Shown: one piece after another, positions 1 through 7,490 of the stretch
How positions within the stretch are numbered: the stretch's first letter is position 1
Layout of the letters: the number at the start of each line of letters is the position of its first letter
Source: Bacillota bacterium
Lineage (GTDB): Bacteria; Bacillota; Clostridia; Peptostreptococcales; Natronincolaceae
Direction of reading: 5' to 3'
Assembly (NCBI GenBank): GCA_023387935.1
Contig: JAEWHG010000058.1
Coordinates: 1 to 17,923 of the forward strand
DNA: 17,923 nt
The notes under the pieces: generated by a model
What the model was told of the DNA's origin: nothing
What the model saw: only the letters and a program-made list of their open reading frames with translations
Database searches by the model: none
Made by a program: the position numbers and the translations under genes

Positions 1-63
1 GTTAATACCTGTACCTTAGATGAATGTGATATGTACGAAAATCGATTTGTGCAAGAAGGTTAA
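1..63 (+). CDS. C-terminal end of an unidentified upstream gene (partial)
   Basis: Frame 1 is open from the window edge to a TAA at 61-63 and encodes 20 residues ending in ENRFVQEG. Two cysteines (residues 4 and 9 of the fragment) are four residues apart. The other two forward frames stop almost at once. A strong terminator begins 11 bases after the stop, which supports this being the real end of a gene. Twenty open codons can occur by chance, and I recognise no family, so product and length are unknown. It is convergent with the ABC operon that follows. Confidence 0.5.
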   Translation, partial: VNTCTLDECDMYENRFVQEG

Positions 64-74
64 GATATATTTCA

Positions 75-124
75 TATAACATAAAAAAATCTATCTTTTA
101 AAAGATAGATTTTTTTATGTTATA
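75..124. terminator. Bidirectional terminator, perfect 50-bp palindrome
   Basis: Two 25-base arms (75-99 and 100-124) are exact reverse complements with no spacer, centred between 99 and 100. The core ATCTATCTTTT / AAAAGATAGAT is flanked by A-runs on the left and T-runs on the right, so either strand gives a hairpin followed by a U-tract. It serves the plus-strand gene ending at 63 and the minus-strand ABC operon. The minus-strand stop codon (120-122) lies inside the right arm, so the hairpin overlaps the end of the coding sequence. Confidence 0.88.
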
Positions 125-2192
125 CGCTTTCTTTGTATTGCAACTGATAAAGATTATAATAAATCCCTTTCTTTTCTAATAGTTCTTGATGATTTCCTGT
201 TTCCCGTAGTTTTCCTTTATGAAGAACCATAATCTTATTACAGTTTTGGATAGTAGATAATCTATGAGCTATAGCTATTGAAGTTCTACCTTTAATTAGC
301 TTTACAACAGCATCTTGAATTAGTTCTTCAGTTTCCGTATCTATATTAGATGTAGCTTCATCCAAAACTAAAATGGAAGGGTCTGTTGCTAATGCTCTAG
401 CGAATGCAAGTAGCTGCCTTTGACCTGAAGAAAGTGTAGCACCTCTTTCAGCTACAGGCTCATCATATTTATTAGGAAGTTTTTCTATAAATTTATTGGC
501 ATTAACGTATTTTGCAATTTCTTGCATTTTTTCATCCGAAATATTAGGATTATTTAATATAATATTATCCTTCATAGTGCCTGTAAACATAAACACATCT
601 TGAAGAACTACACCTATATTTTTTCTTAAAGTTGAAAGTGGTATATCCTTAATATTAACACCATCAATGAGTATTTCTCCCTTTTGAATATCGTAAAATC
701 TGCTTAGTAGATTTATAATTGAGGATTTTCCAGCTCCTGTTGCTCCTACAAATGCAACGGATTCGCCTTTGTTTATTTTAAAATTAATATCTTTTAAAAC
801 CCAATCTTCGTTGTTATAAGCAAACCAAACATTTTTAAATTCAATGGTACCTTCTAAGTTTTTTATATTAACAGTATTTTTTGAATTTTTTACGTCGGAT
901 TCCTTATCTAATAAGGCAAAAATTCTTTCTGAAGATGCCATCGCCGATTGAAGAATATTATATTTTTCTGTTAAATCGTTTATTGGTTGAAAGAACCTCT
1001 GGATATAATCAATGAAGGCCACTAAAACTCCAAATTGAATAGATTGTCTAATTACTTGACCACCCCCGTACCAAATAATAGCAGCAATACCTAAGGATCT
1101 TATTATTTCTATTGAAGGCCTAAAAATAGCGAAAATAAGAATTTCCTTTTTATTTGCTTCTAAATACTCTTTATTAATATTGTTAAATGCCTTTGCTTGT
1201 TGTTTTTCTCTTTTAAAAATATGAACTGTTTTCATACCAGTAAGATTTTCGTTCAATGTTGAATTAATTTTTGCCAGCTTCACTCTGACTTCCCTATATG
1301 CTGTTCGAATTTTCAACCTAAATATTGCTGTTGCAATTAATATTATAGGAACAACGGAAAGGGCTAAAAGTGTTAATTTTATATCCATACTTGCCATAAT
1401 TATAATTATTCCAAGTATTAGAAATACATCCTTAAATAGATTAACTAAAACAGAGCTATACATTTCCTGTAATGTTTCAGTATCGTTGGTTACTCTTGTA
1501 ACCAAGCGGCCTACTGGATTCTTATCAAAAAAGCTTAAAGACATTCCTTCTAAATGAGTAAATAGATCTTGTCTAATATTAAACACAATCTTATTACTGG
1601 TATAATTTAGTAAGTATACTTGAAAGAAATTCAGACCTAATCCAATAATTATTAAGCTTAAGTAGATTAAACCTATTTTTCGGATGGATAAAATATCATT
1701 TTCTTTAAAAAGTTTAATTTCTTCATTTGTTAATTTACGAGCAGCAAAACTTTCTGAGTCTGTTTCTAAAACAGATTTCCCATCCATTTCTACTATATGA
1801 AAATCATTATTTTGCAAGTTAAAGTAGCCATCAATTAAAAATGTATCAGATTGATATTTAACTAACTGTGCTTTTTTATGTAAACTATCACTAATATTAG
1901 TTTTACTATCTTCCAATATGACATAATAATTGTTCTCGAAAAAAATAGAATCATAGTCCTTCTCTGGAGGGGTACTATATACAGCTATTGGTCTATCATA
2001 GACATTGATATGTTCATCTATGGCTACCTTTATTAAGTAGGGTCCTATCAAATCGATACCTGCAATTGATATGAGTAGTATAATACATATGAACAACCAT
2101 GCCCAATAAGGTTTTGCATATGTTAAAAGCCTAGTCATTAATTTAGAATCGTATGCTTTTCCTAATATTTCTTCATCGTGAATATTACTCAT
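120..2192 (-). CDS. Heterodimeric ABC multidrug exporter, BmrD-like half (catalytic subunit)
   Basis: Fused permease-ATPase half-transporter in the plasma membrane, expected to pair with the product of 2212-3960 for ATP-driven export of drugs or lipophilic compounds. The longest ORF begins with GTG at 2201, but that GTG sits in the Shine-Dalgarno (TTAGGGG). The ATG at 2192, 8 bases after AGGGG, gives 690 aa and is preferred. In 693-aa numbering: TM1 about 33-58, an extracytoplasmic insert of about 105 residues (66-172), TM2 about 176-200, then the remaining helices. NBD motifs: Walker A GATGAGKS 486-493, Q534, signature LSSGQ 590-594, Walker B LVLDE with catalytic E615, H646. The signature has Ser for the usual second-position Gly. 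Subunit sizes (about 690 and 582 aa), the TM1-TM2 insert and the gene order match B. subtilis BmrC/BmrD (YheI/YheH). Substrate is not visible. Confidence 0.93.
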   Translation of the reverse strand: MSNIHDEEILGKAYDSKLMTRLLTYAKPYWAWLFICIILLISIAGIDLIGPYLIKVAIDEHINVYDRPIAVYSTPPEKDYDSIFFENNYYVILEDSKTNISDSLHKKAQLVKYQSDTFLIDGYFNLQNNDFHIVEMDGKSVLETDSESFAARKLTNEEIKLFKENDILSIRKIGLIYLSLIIIGLGLNFFQVYLLNYTSNKIVFNIRQDLFTHLEGMSLSFFDKNPVGRLVTRVTNDTETLQEMYSSVLVNLFKDVFLILGIIIIMASMDIKLTLLALSVVPIILIATAIFRLKIRTAYREVRVKLAKINSTLNENLTGMKTVHIFKREKQQAKAFNNINKEYLEANKKEILIFAIFRPSIEIIRSLGIAAIIWYGGGQVIRQSIQFGVLVAFIDYIQRFFQPINDLTEKYNILQSAMASSERIFALLDKESDVKNSKNTVNIKNLEGTIEFKNVWFAYNNEDWVLKDINFKINKGESVAFVGATGAGKSSIINLLSRFYDIQKGEILIDGVNIKDIPLSTLRKNIGVVLQDVFMFTGTMKDNIILNNPNISDEKMQEIAKYVNANKFIEKLPNKYDEPVAERGATLSSGQRQLLAFARALATDPSILVLDEATSNIDTETEELIQDAVVKLIKGRTSIAIAHRLSTIQNCNKIMVLHKGKLRETGNHQELLEKKGIYYNLYQLQYKESV

Positions 2193-2211
2193 TGTGTACA
2201 CCCCTAACTAT

Positions 2212-3960
2212 CTATTCATTATATATTTTTTCTTCAAGTAACTGTTTTTGATAAAACTCATAATACAACCCTTTCAGTTGTAATAGTTGGTGGTGATTAC
2301 CTTTTTCTACAATCCTACCTTCATCTAATACTATAATCTCATCACAATCCTTAATAGTGGATATTCTATGTGCAATAAGGATTGTTGTTTTATTTTCCAT
2401 CTCTGACTGTAGGCCTTGAAGAATTTTTTCTTCCGTATTAGTATCTACAGCGGATAGAGAGTCATCGAAAACTAATATTTTAGGATCTTTAATTAAGGCT
2501 CTAGCTATAGAGGTTCTTTGTTTTTGGCCGCCGGATAGTGTAACGCCTCGTTCTCCCACAAAGGTTTCATATCCATCTGGGAATTCTATAATATTATGAT
2601 GGATTTGTGCAATTTCTGCTGCCTTTTCAACCTGATCCATAGAAAGCTTATCTATGCCAAACGCAATATTTTCTGCAATTGTAGTTGAAAATAAAAAACT
2701 GTCCTGGTCTACATACCCAATATTATTTCGCAAAAATTCTAGCTTCAAATCATTTATATTGTGATTATCCAAAAGAATATTGCCTTCATCTAGATGATAA
2801 AGTCTTAAAAGGAGATTTATAATTGTTGTTTTTCCGCTTCCAGTTTTGCCTATAATACCTAATCTGCTCCCTGCAGGTATGGTCACTGAAAAATTTTCTA
2901 ATGCATTGTACTCGGCATTAGGATATTTAAAAGTAACATTATGGAACGCAATATCTCCATTAAAATTATTAATGTTAATTGCATCTGCTGAATCCACTAT
3001 TTCAGGTTTTTCATCTAAAATGTTATTTATTCTCTCCATAGACGCAGCGCCTCTTTGAAGCATATTAATTACCCAACCGAGCGCTATCATTGGCCATATA
3101 AGAAGAGATAAATAGCTATTAAATGCAACAAAATCACCAAGGGATATTTGACCGTATATCACCAATGTGCTTCCATAAATAATAGCGATTAAAAAGCTCA
3201 GGGAAGCCATGAATTCAATAAAGGGATCGAACATTCCGTGTATTTTTACTAAAGTCATGTTTTTGCTAAACAAAAGCTTGTTTTTATCCGCAAATTTATT
3301 AATTTCAGCCTCTTCTTGAACAAAAGATTTAATAACTCTTATTCCAGCGAAATTTTCTTGAACTGTATCCGTTAGCATGGAAAAAGCATCTTGAACTGAC
3401 TTGAACCTACTATTTATTTTTTCACCAAATATCCACATGCCGTAAGCTAAGATGGGCATTGGGGCTAGTGCAAAAATAGTTAAATTTAGATCTGTGGTAG
3501 TTGCCATCATAAAAATTGCTATTGCACCCATAAAAATAGCGTCCGTCATCATAACTACTCCTTGACCTAGTGCCATTCGAATAGCACTAATATCATTCGT
3601 AGCGTGGGCCATCAAATCCCCTGTTTTATGATTGTTGTAATAATTAGTAGAAAGACTTTGAAGGTGAGTGAACAGTTTGTTTCTAAGCTCATACTCTAGT
3701 TTTCTTGAAACTCCAATGATATATATCCTCCATAGAAAACGAAAAACAGCAATGCTGATTCCTATTAGGATGATATATGCACCGTATCGCAGTAAACCTT
3801 GCTGGTTTAATTGACCTGTTGATATATCATCGGTAAATCTTCTTAGGATCTCTGGTACAAGTAATTGAAGGAGGTCTACAATTAAAAGCCAAAGTATACC
3901 TAGTATATATGTCCATTTGTTTCTAATTAAAAAACCTTTTAATACTTTAAAGTGCTTCAT
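2212..3960 (-). CDS. Heterodimeric ABC multidrug exporter, BmrC-like half (degenerate site)
   Basis: First gene of the minus-strand exporter operon; its stop (TAG, 2212-2214) is 19 bp before the partner's ATG. The longest frame starts at GTG 3969, which lies within the Shine-Dalgarno GAGAGGTG. The ATG at 3960, 6 bases beyond it, gives 582 aa and is preferred. Six TM helices precede the NBD. In 585-aa numbering: Walker A GKTGSGKT 374-381, Q422, LSGGQ 478-482, Walker B ILVFDD with Asp503 where the catalytic Glu belongs, H534. This Glu-to-Asp change, with the LSSGQ of the partner, makes one composite ATP site degenerate and the other canonical, the hallmark of heterodimeric exporters such as BmrCD and TM287/288. 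The 224-bp gap to the divergent gene at 4185 must hold the promoter, but I find no strong -35/-10 pair there. Confidence 0.93.
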   Translation of the reverse strand: MKHFKVLKGFLIRNKWTYILGILWLLIVDLLQLLVPEILRRFTDDISTGQLNQQGLLRYGAYIILIGISIAVFRFLWRIYIIGVSRKLEYELRNKLFTHLQSLSTNYYNNHKTGDLMAHATNDISAIRMALGQGVVMMTDAIFMGAIAIFMMATTTDLNLTIFALAPMPILAYGMWIFGEKINSRFKSVQDAFSMLTDTVQENFAGIRVIKSFVQEEAEINKFADKNKLLFSKNMTLVKIHGMFDPFIEFMASLSFLIAIIYGSTLVIYGQISLGDFVAFNSYLSLLIWPMIALGWVINMLQRGAASMERINNILDEKPEIVDSADAININNFNGDIAFHNVTFKYPNAEYNALENFSVTIPAGSRLGIIGKTGSGKTTIINLLLRLYHLDEGNILLDNHNINDLKLEFLRNNIGYVDQDSFLFSTTIAENIAFGIDKLSMDQVEKAAEIAQIHHNIIEFPDGYETFVGERGVTLSGGQKQRTSIARALIKDPKILVFDDSLSAVDTNTEEKILQGLQSEMENKTTILIAHRISTIKDCDEIIVLDEGRIVEKGNHHQLLQLKGLYYEFYQKQLLEEKIYNE

Positions 3961-4184
3961 GATGTTCACCTCTCAAAATATTTTGGCATACTAAAGTTTT
4001 ATTCTATAAAATGGAAGAAAATCCTTCTGTTTAAAGTAACTTTATTTATGTTGTATCTAATGATAACTAAGACTCAGCTTCAAAGAAGATTCGGAAGTTT
4101 AGAGAATGGGATAAAATACGATTTAATTTGATACATATTTTAAGCGTAAATTAGCAAAATAATAAAAAAGAGGAGGTGTTATGT

Positions 4185-4376
4185 GTGAATTTGAATACAA
4201 AGGATATTGTTACAAAAAAATTATTGGATGTACAAGAAATGGTTAGAGATTTTGAAATGCTTTCAAAGCAGACTGAAGATAAGGAAGTATCAAACCTATT
4301 TAAAGGTTTTGCCGAAGAAAGTGGTATGCAGGCGAGAGAATTACAAAAGCTAGCAGATAAATATAGAAACCATTAA
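4185..4376 (+). CDS. Small helical protein, unknown function (63 aa)
   Basis: A 63-residue soluble, charged protein with no signal peptide or membrane segment. The pattern suggests two helices in a hairpin: roughly residues 5-30, and 37-60 containing NLFKGFAEESGMQARELQKL. The second half resembles ferritin/rubrerythrin-type helices (LFxxFAxEExxQAxxL), but there is no second helix pair or metal-ligand set, so I assign no function. Start: AGGAGG at 4171-4176 puts GTG 4185 at 8-base spacing. The longer frame from GTG 4176 begins inside the Shine-Dalgarno. An ATG at 4181 is out of frame and opens a 21-codon ORF. The gene is monocistronic: divergent from the ABC exporter and followed at once by its own terminator. 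Confidence 0.72.
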   Translation: MNLNTKDIVTKKLLDVQEMVRDFEMLSKQTEDKEVSNLFKGFAEESGMQARELQKLADKYRNH

Positions 4377-4406
4377 AATAAGGCACGGTTATCGTGCCTT
4401 ATTTTT
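4375..4406 (+). terminator. Rho-independent terminator after the small helical gene
   Basis: Eleven-base arms AATAAGGCACG (4377-4387) and CGTGCCTTATT (4393-4403) enclose a GTTAT loop and are followed by more T residues. The A-rich left flank also pairs with the T-tract, extending the stem to the stop codon. It isolates the 63-aa gene from the MocR gene downstream. Confidence 0.9.
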
Positions 4407-4458
4407 AATCTTTAGAGGTAGACTTAAACAATTGTTGAAAGGCAATAAATAAGTATAT

Positions 4459-4486
4459 TTGTAATAATTGGATAAGCTGATATAAT
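4459..4486 (+). promoter_or_regulatory. Candidate sigma-A promoter of the MocR gene
   Basis: A consensus TATAAT at 4481-4486 is preceded by TGA (4478-4480), an extended -10. A TTGTAA at 4459-4464 lies 16 bases upstream as a partial -35. A transcript would start near 4492, about 30 bases before the MocR start codon. MocR proteins often regulate themselves, so operator sites may overlap, but I see no clear direct repeat. Confidence 0.6.
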
Positions 4487-4523
4487 GTAATAATAAATTA
4501 GATTTTAAGGACGTTGATGATGA

Positions 4524-6017
4524 ATGAAATTTTTTGAGAATATTATTCTTTATAAAGACAAAGGCGAGCATTTGTATGTCCAGCTTTATAAAGCTATAAA
4601 AAAGCTTATTATTGCAGGAAAATTAAATAAGAATGAAAAACTGCCACCTATACGTAAACTTGCTCAAATGCTTGATGTTAATAATGTCACTGTAGTAAAT
4701 GCATATCATATTTTAGAGCAAGAAGGCTTGGTTTACAAAAAAATGGGAAGTGGTACTTATATTTCACCAGATTTTCTTACATACACTTCCGAAGAAATAG
4801 AAAGTAGTAAAATAATTGAGGGGTTGGGGTCCCTTTCATTAATAGAGCAGGGGCAGATTCAAATTAGTAGTAATATGATTAACTTTGCCAGTGCTACGCC
4901 TAAGGCTGATCTATTTCCCGTTGAAGATTTTAAAAACGCTTTAAATGAAGTCCTAGATAGGGATAAAGGAAATGCTTTCGATTATCAAGAAAGTCAAGGA
5001 TATCTACCCCTAAGAGAAGTGTTAATACAGTATATACGTGAATCTAATATTTTAGTTAATATAAATAGTTTGCAAGTTATTTCAGGGGCGCAGCAGGGTA
5101 TAGATATAATTGCAAAGGCTCTATTAAATTATGGGGATCCAGTTATTGTAGAAAGTCCGTCATACACAGGGGCAATAGCTTCCTTTAGATCTAGAGGTGC
5201 AAAAATTATTGATGTTGATCTTTTAGAGGATGGCATTGATGTTGATGATTTAGAACGAAAAATACGTATTTTCCAACCTAAATTCATTTATTTAATGCCT
5301 AATTTTCAAAATCCAACAGGTATATCCTATAGTCGAGATAAAAAAGAAAAAATTATTGATTTATGCAGGCAGTATAATGTATATATAGTAGAAGATGACT
5401 ATTTGAGTGATTTAAATTTCTATTCTAAGGATAATACTACTTTAAAGAGTTTGGACGAAAACAATGATTTGGTTATTTATGTAAAAAGTTTTTCTAAAAT
5501 ATTTATGCCAGGTTTAAGGTTAGGTTTTCTAGTAGCTCCGTCAACACTTTATGACAATATACTTTTTGCAAAGCATTCTTCTGATATATCCACATCGGGA
5601 CTTCTTCAGAGAGCATTGGAAATTTACTTTTCCAGAGGAAAGTGGAAGTCTCATATTAAGTATATAGAAGAAAAATATAGAAATGGATTTGATGCTATGG
5701 TAAGAAATATAGAAAAATACCTACCAAAAGAAATAGAGTATATAGTGCCTAATGGAGGCGTTAATTTTTGGTTTCGTTTACCTAAAGGCATTTCTTCCAA
5801 GGAGCTATACGAGAGGTCTATTAGAAGAAATGTTGCTCTAGCTCCAGGAAATTTATTTTTCACTCATCAAAATGATGATCATCATTTTAGATTAAGTATA
5901 GCTTCTGTTGATAATCACGAAATAGAACAAGGAATAATAGTAATCGGGGATATTATTAACAACTTAATGGATAATAAAAATAGTTTTGGCAAAGAGAGAT
6001 ATAGACCTATATTATAG
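4524..6017 (+). CDS. MocR-type regulator: GntR wHTH fused to PLP aminotransferase-like domain
   Basis: A 497-aa cytoplasmic transcription regulator of the MocR subfamily (GabR, PdxR, TauR, EnuR are characterised relatives). Residues about 10-80 are a GntR winged helix (LPPIRKLAQMLDVNNVTV, then LEQEGLVYKKMGSGTYI). Residues about 118-485 are a fold-type I aminotransferase domain with NPTG 263-266, EDDY 290-293, the Schiff-base lysine K325 in SFSKIFMPG, R332 and the substrate-carboxylate Arg R456. All PLP residues look intact, so PLP or a PLP-amine adduct is the probable effector. The ATG at 4524 is weakly supported: AAGGA is 12 bases upstream, and ATGs at 4517 and 4520 are out of frame. No later start keeps the wHTH. 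The lipid kinase follows after 36 bp and is probably cotranscribed. The regulated pathway is unknown. Confidence 0.92.
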   Translation: MKFFENIILYKDKGEHLYVQLYKAIKKLIIAGKLNKNEKLPPIRKLAQMLDVNNVTVVNAYHILEQEGLVYKKMGSGTYISPDFLTYTSEEIESSKIIEGLGSLSLIEQGQIQISSNMINFASATPKADLFPVEDFKNALNEVLDRDKGNAFDYQESQGYLPLREVLIQYIRESNILVNINSLQVISGAQQGIDIIAKALLNYGDPVIVESPSYTGAIASFRSRGAKIIDVDLLEDGIDVDDLERKIRIFQPKFIYLMPNFQNPTGISYSRDKKEKIIDLCRQYNVYIVEDDYLSDLNFYSKDNTTLKSLDENNDLVIYVKSFSKIFMPGLRLGFLVAPSTLYDNILFAKHSSDISTSGLLQRALEIYFSRGKWKSHIKYIEEKYRNGFDAMVRNIEKYLPKEIEYIVPNGGVNFWFRLPKGISSKELYERSIRRNVALAPGNLFFTHQNDDHHFRLSIASVDNHEIEQGIIVIGDIINNLMDNKNSFGKERYRPIL

Positions 6018-6053
6018 ATGACGAATGAGAATGACTTTGAAAGGAGTAATGTA

Positions 6054-6941
6054 ATGGAAAAGATTAAAATAATATATAATCCTAATTCCGGAAGACAAAT
6101 TGCTCAGAAGAAAATACCTAATTTAATTGAAATTTTAAAAGAAAATAACTATGATGTGGATGTGTTTCCTACGGAAAAACAATTTGATGCTGTAAGTGCT
6201 GCATCGAATGCATGCAAGGATCATTACGATATAATTATATCCATAGGTGGTGATGGTACTGTTAATGAGGTTGTTAATGGTATCATGTCTAATGAATATA
6301 GACCTAAGTTGGCCATATATCCTGCAGGTACAGTTAATGATTTTGCAAACTATTTACAAATTCCACGTTCTATGGAGGATTTTGCTAATATAGTAATGAA
6401 AAAAAATACTATTAAAGCAGATGTTGGCTTAGGGGGAGACCGATATTTTTTAAACGTTGCTGCTGCAGGATTGCTTACAGATGTGGCATATAAGGTTTCT
6501 TCCGAATCGAAAACTGTATTAGGTAAATTTGCTTATTATTTAGAAGGTATCAAAGAGATACCGAAGCAAATATTCAAGCCTATAAAAATACAAATAAAGT
6601 ATGGAAATATAGAAGAAGAGAAAGATGTGCTTTTTTTCATTTTAGCAAATAGTGCTTCTGTAGGTGGATTTAAATTTATAGCTCCAGAAGCTAGTATAAA
6701 TGATGGAAAGTTTGATCTGTTAATTGTTGGAAAAAATGAGCTTATTAATGCTGCTGGTATTTTCGTAAAATCCTTAGTAGGAAACTACACAAAACATCAA
6801 AATTTACAGTATTTACAAGTAGATAGCTTAATAGTAGAATGTAATGAAGATGTATTTGTAGATTTAGATGGAGAACAAGCTGGGAAGCTTCCTATGAGTT
6901 TTAAAATAGTAAATCATGCTATTGAAATAATTATACCGTAA
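6054..6941 (+). CDS. YegS/BmrU-family lipid kinase (diacylglycerol-kinase-like)
   Basis: A 295-aa soluble or membrane-associated kinase of the DAGK catalytic family, which uses ATP to phosphorylate diacylglycerol or related lipids. Motifs: the nucleotide loop NPNSG near residues 9-13, GGDGTVNEV at 65-73 (catalytic GGDGT), PAGTVNDFA at 90-98, DG at 217-218, and DGEQAG at 272-277 with the conserved late Glu. The frame stays open back to an ATG at 6018 directly after the MocR stop. However, AAGGAG at 6041-6046 is placed for ATG 6054, and MEKIKIIYNPNSG is the normal start of this family. It may recycle diacylglycerol released by lipoteichoic-acid synthesis (as DgkB does), but several family members have other lipid substrates, so I give no symbol. 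Confidence 0.93.
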   Translation: MEKIKIIYNPNSGRQIAQKKIPNLIEILKENNYDVDVFPTEKQFDAVSAASNACKDHYDIIISIGGDGTVNEVVNGIMSNEYRPKLAIYPAGTVNDFANYLQIPRSMEDFANIVMKKNTIKADVGLGGDRYFLNVAAAGLLTDVAYKVSSESKTVLGKFAYYLEGIKEIPKQIFKPIKIQIKYGNIEEEKDVLFFILANSASVGGFKFIAPEASINDGKFDLLIVGKNELINAAGIFVKSLVGNYTKHQNLQYLQVDSLIVECNEDVFVDLDGEQAGKLPMSFKIVNHAIEIIIP

Positions 6942-6950
6942 TTTTAATTA

Positions 6951-6980
6951 TTAACAAATATTAACAATATATGATAAAAT
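6951..6980 (+). promoter_or_regulatory. Candidate sigma-A promoter of the marR / cyclase unit
   Basis: TTAACA at 6951-6956 and TAAAAT at 6975-6980 are 18 bases apart, 33 bases upstream of the MarR start. The -35 box begins a 10-base near-direct repeat (TTAACAAATA then TTAACAATAT, 6951-6970), a possible binding site, although MarR proteins usually prefer inverted repeats. There is no terminator between the lipid kinase stop and this site, so readthrough is also possible. Confidence 0.45.
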
Positions 6981-7012
6981 AGACTTAGTATTTTGAAAGA
7001 GGGAGTTACTAT

Positions 7013-7468
7013 ATGCAAGATATTAAATATGATGATAATATTGTAGAAATTGAAAGAGAATTAAGGCATCTATGTTCGAAAATAAGACAAAAGGGACGGG
7101 AACTTTTGACTGATTTTGCTATTACGCCTCCACAATTCGAAGCTTTACAATATCTAATTAATCACGAGGGCATAACCATAGGAGAACTTAGTAATAAAAT
7201 GTTCTTAGCTTGTAGTACGGTAACAGACCTAGTAGACAGAATGGAAAAAAGCGATTTGGTTAAAAGAGTTCGTGATGAAAAGGATAAGAGAGTAGTTAGA
7301 CCCCAAGTGCTTGATAAGGGACATGAACTTATTGAAGAAGTTATGCATGCTAGACGAAATTATTTGGCAGATATACTCAGTGATGTTAGTGATCAGGATA
7401 GAGTATTTATTTTAGATGGAATAACTATGATTTATGAAAAAACTATAGAAGATATTAAAAAAAGGTAG
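7013..7468 (+). CDS. MarR-family transcriptional regulator
   Basis: A 151-aa dimeric winged-helix repressor. GAGGGAG lies 7 bases before the ATG. The helical N-terminus (IERELRHLCSKIRQKGREL) is a dimerisation region. The wHTH runs from about residue 40 to 110: ITPPQFEALQYL, the recognition region LACSTVTDLVDRME, and the wing RDEKDKRVVRP, with the family's conserved Asp-Lys-Arg. The C-terminal helix (about 113-150) completes the dimer interface. There is no obvious cysteine-based redox switch of the OhrR type, although a few Cys are present. It is 22 bp upstream of the 1818-aa cyclase, so it probably controls that gene and itself. The ligand is unknown. Confidence 0.92.
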   Translation: MQDIKYDDNIVEIERELRHLCSKIRQKGRELLTDFAITPPQFEALQYLINHEGITIGELSNKMFLACSTVTDLVDRMEKSDLVKRVRDEKDKRVVRPQVLDKGHELIEEVMHARRNYLADILSDVSDQDRVFILDGITMIYEKTIEDIKKR

Positions 7469-7490
7469 AATCTATCGAGGAAGTGTTGAT

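Noticed and set aside
2846..3058. 70-codon plus-strand ORF inside the ABC gene
   Set aside because: Antisense shadow of the BmrC-like NBD without an RBS.
4389..4571. 60-codon minus-strand ORF between the small helical gene and MocR
   Set aside because: It overlaps a terminator, a promoter and the MocR N-terminus, and its translation is low-complexity.
6018..6053. Start of the lipid kinase at ATG 6018, directly after the MocR stop
   Set aside because: AAGGAG at 6041-6046 fits ATG 6054, and the family starts at MEKIKIIYNPNSG; the extra 12 residues are probably untranslated spacer.
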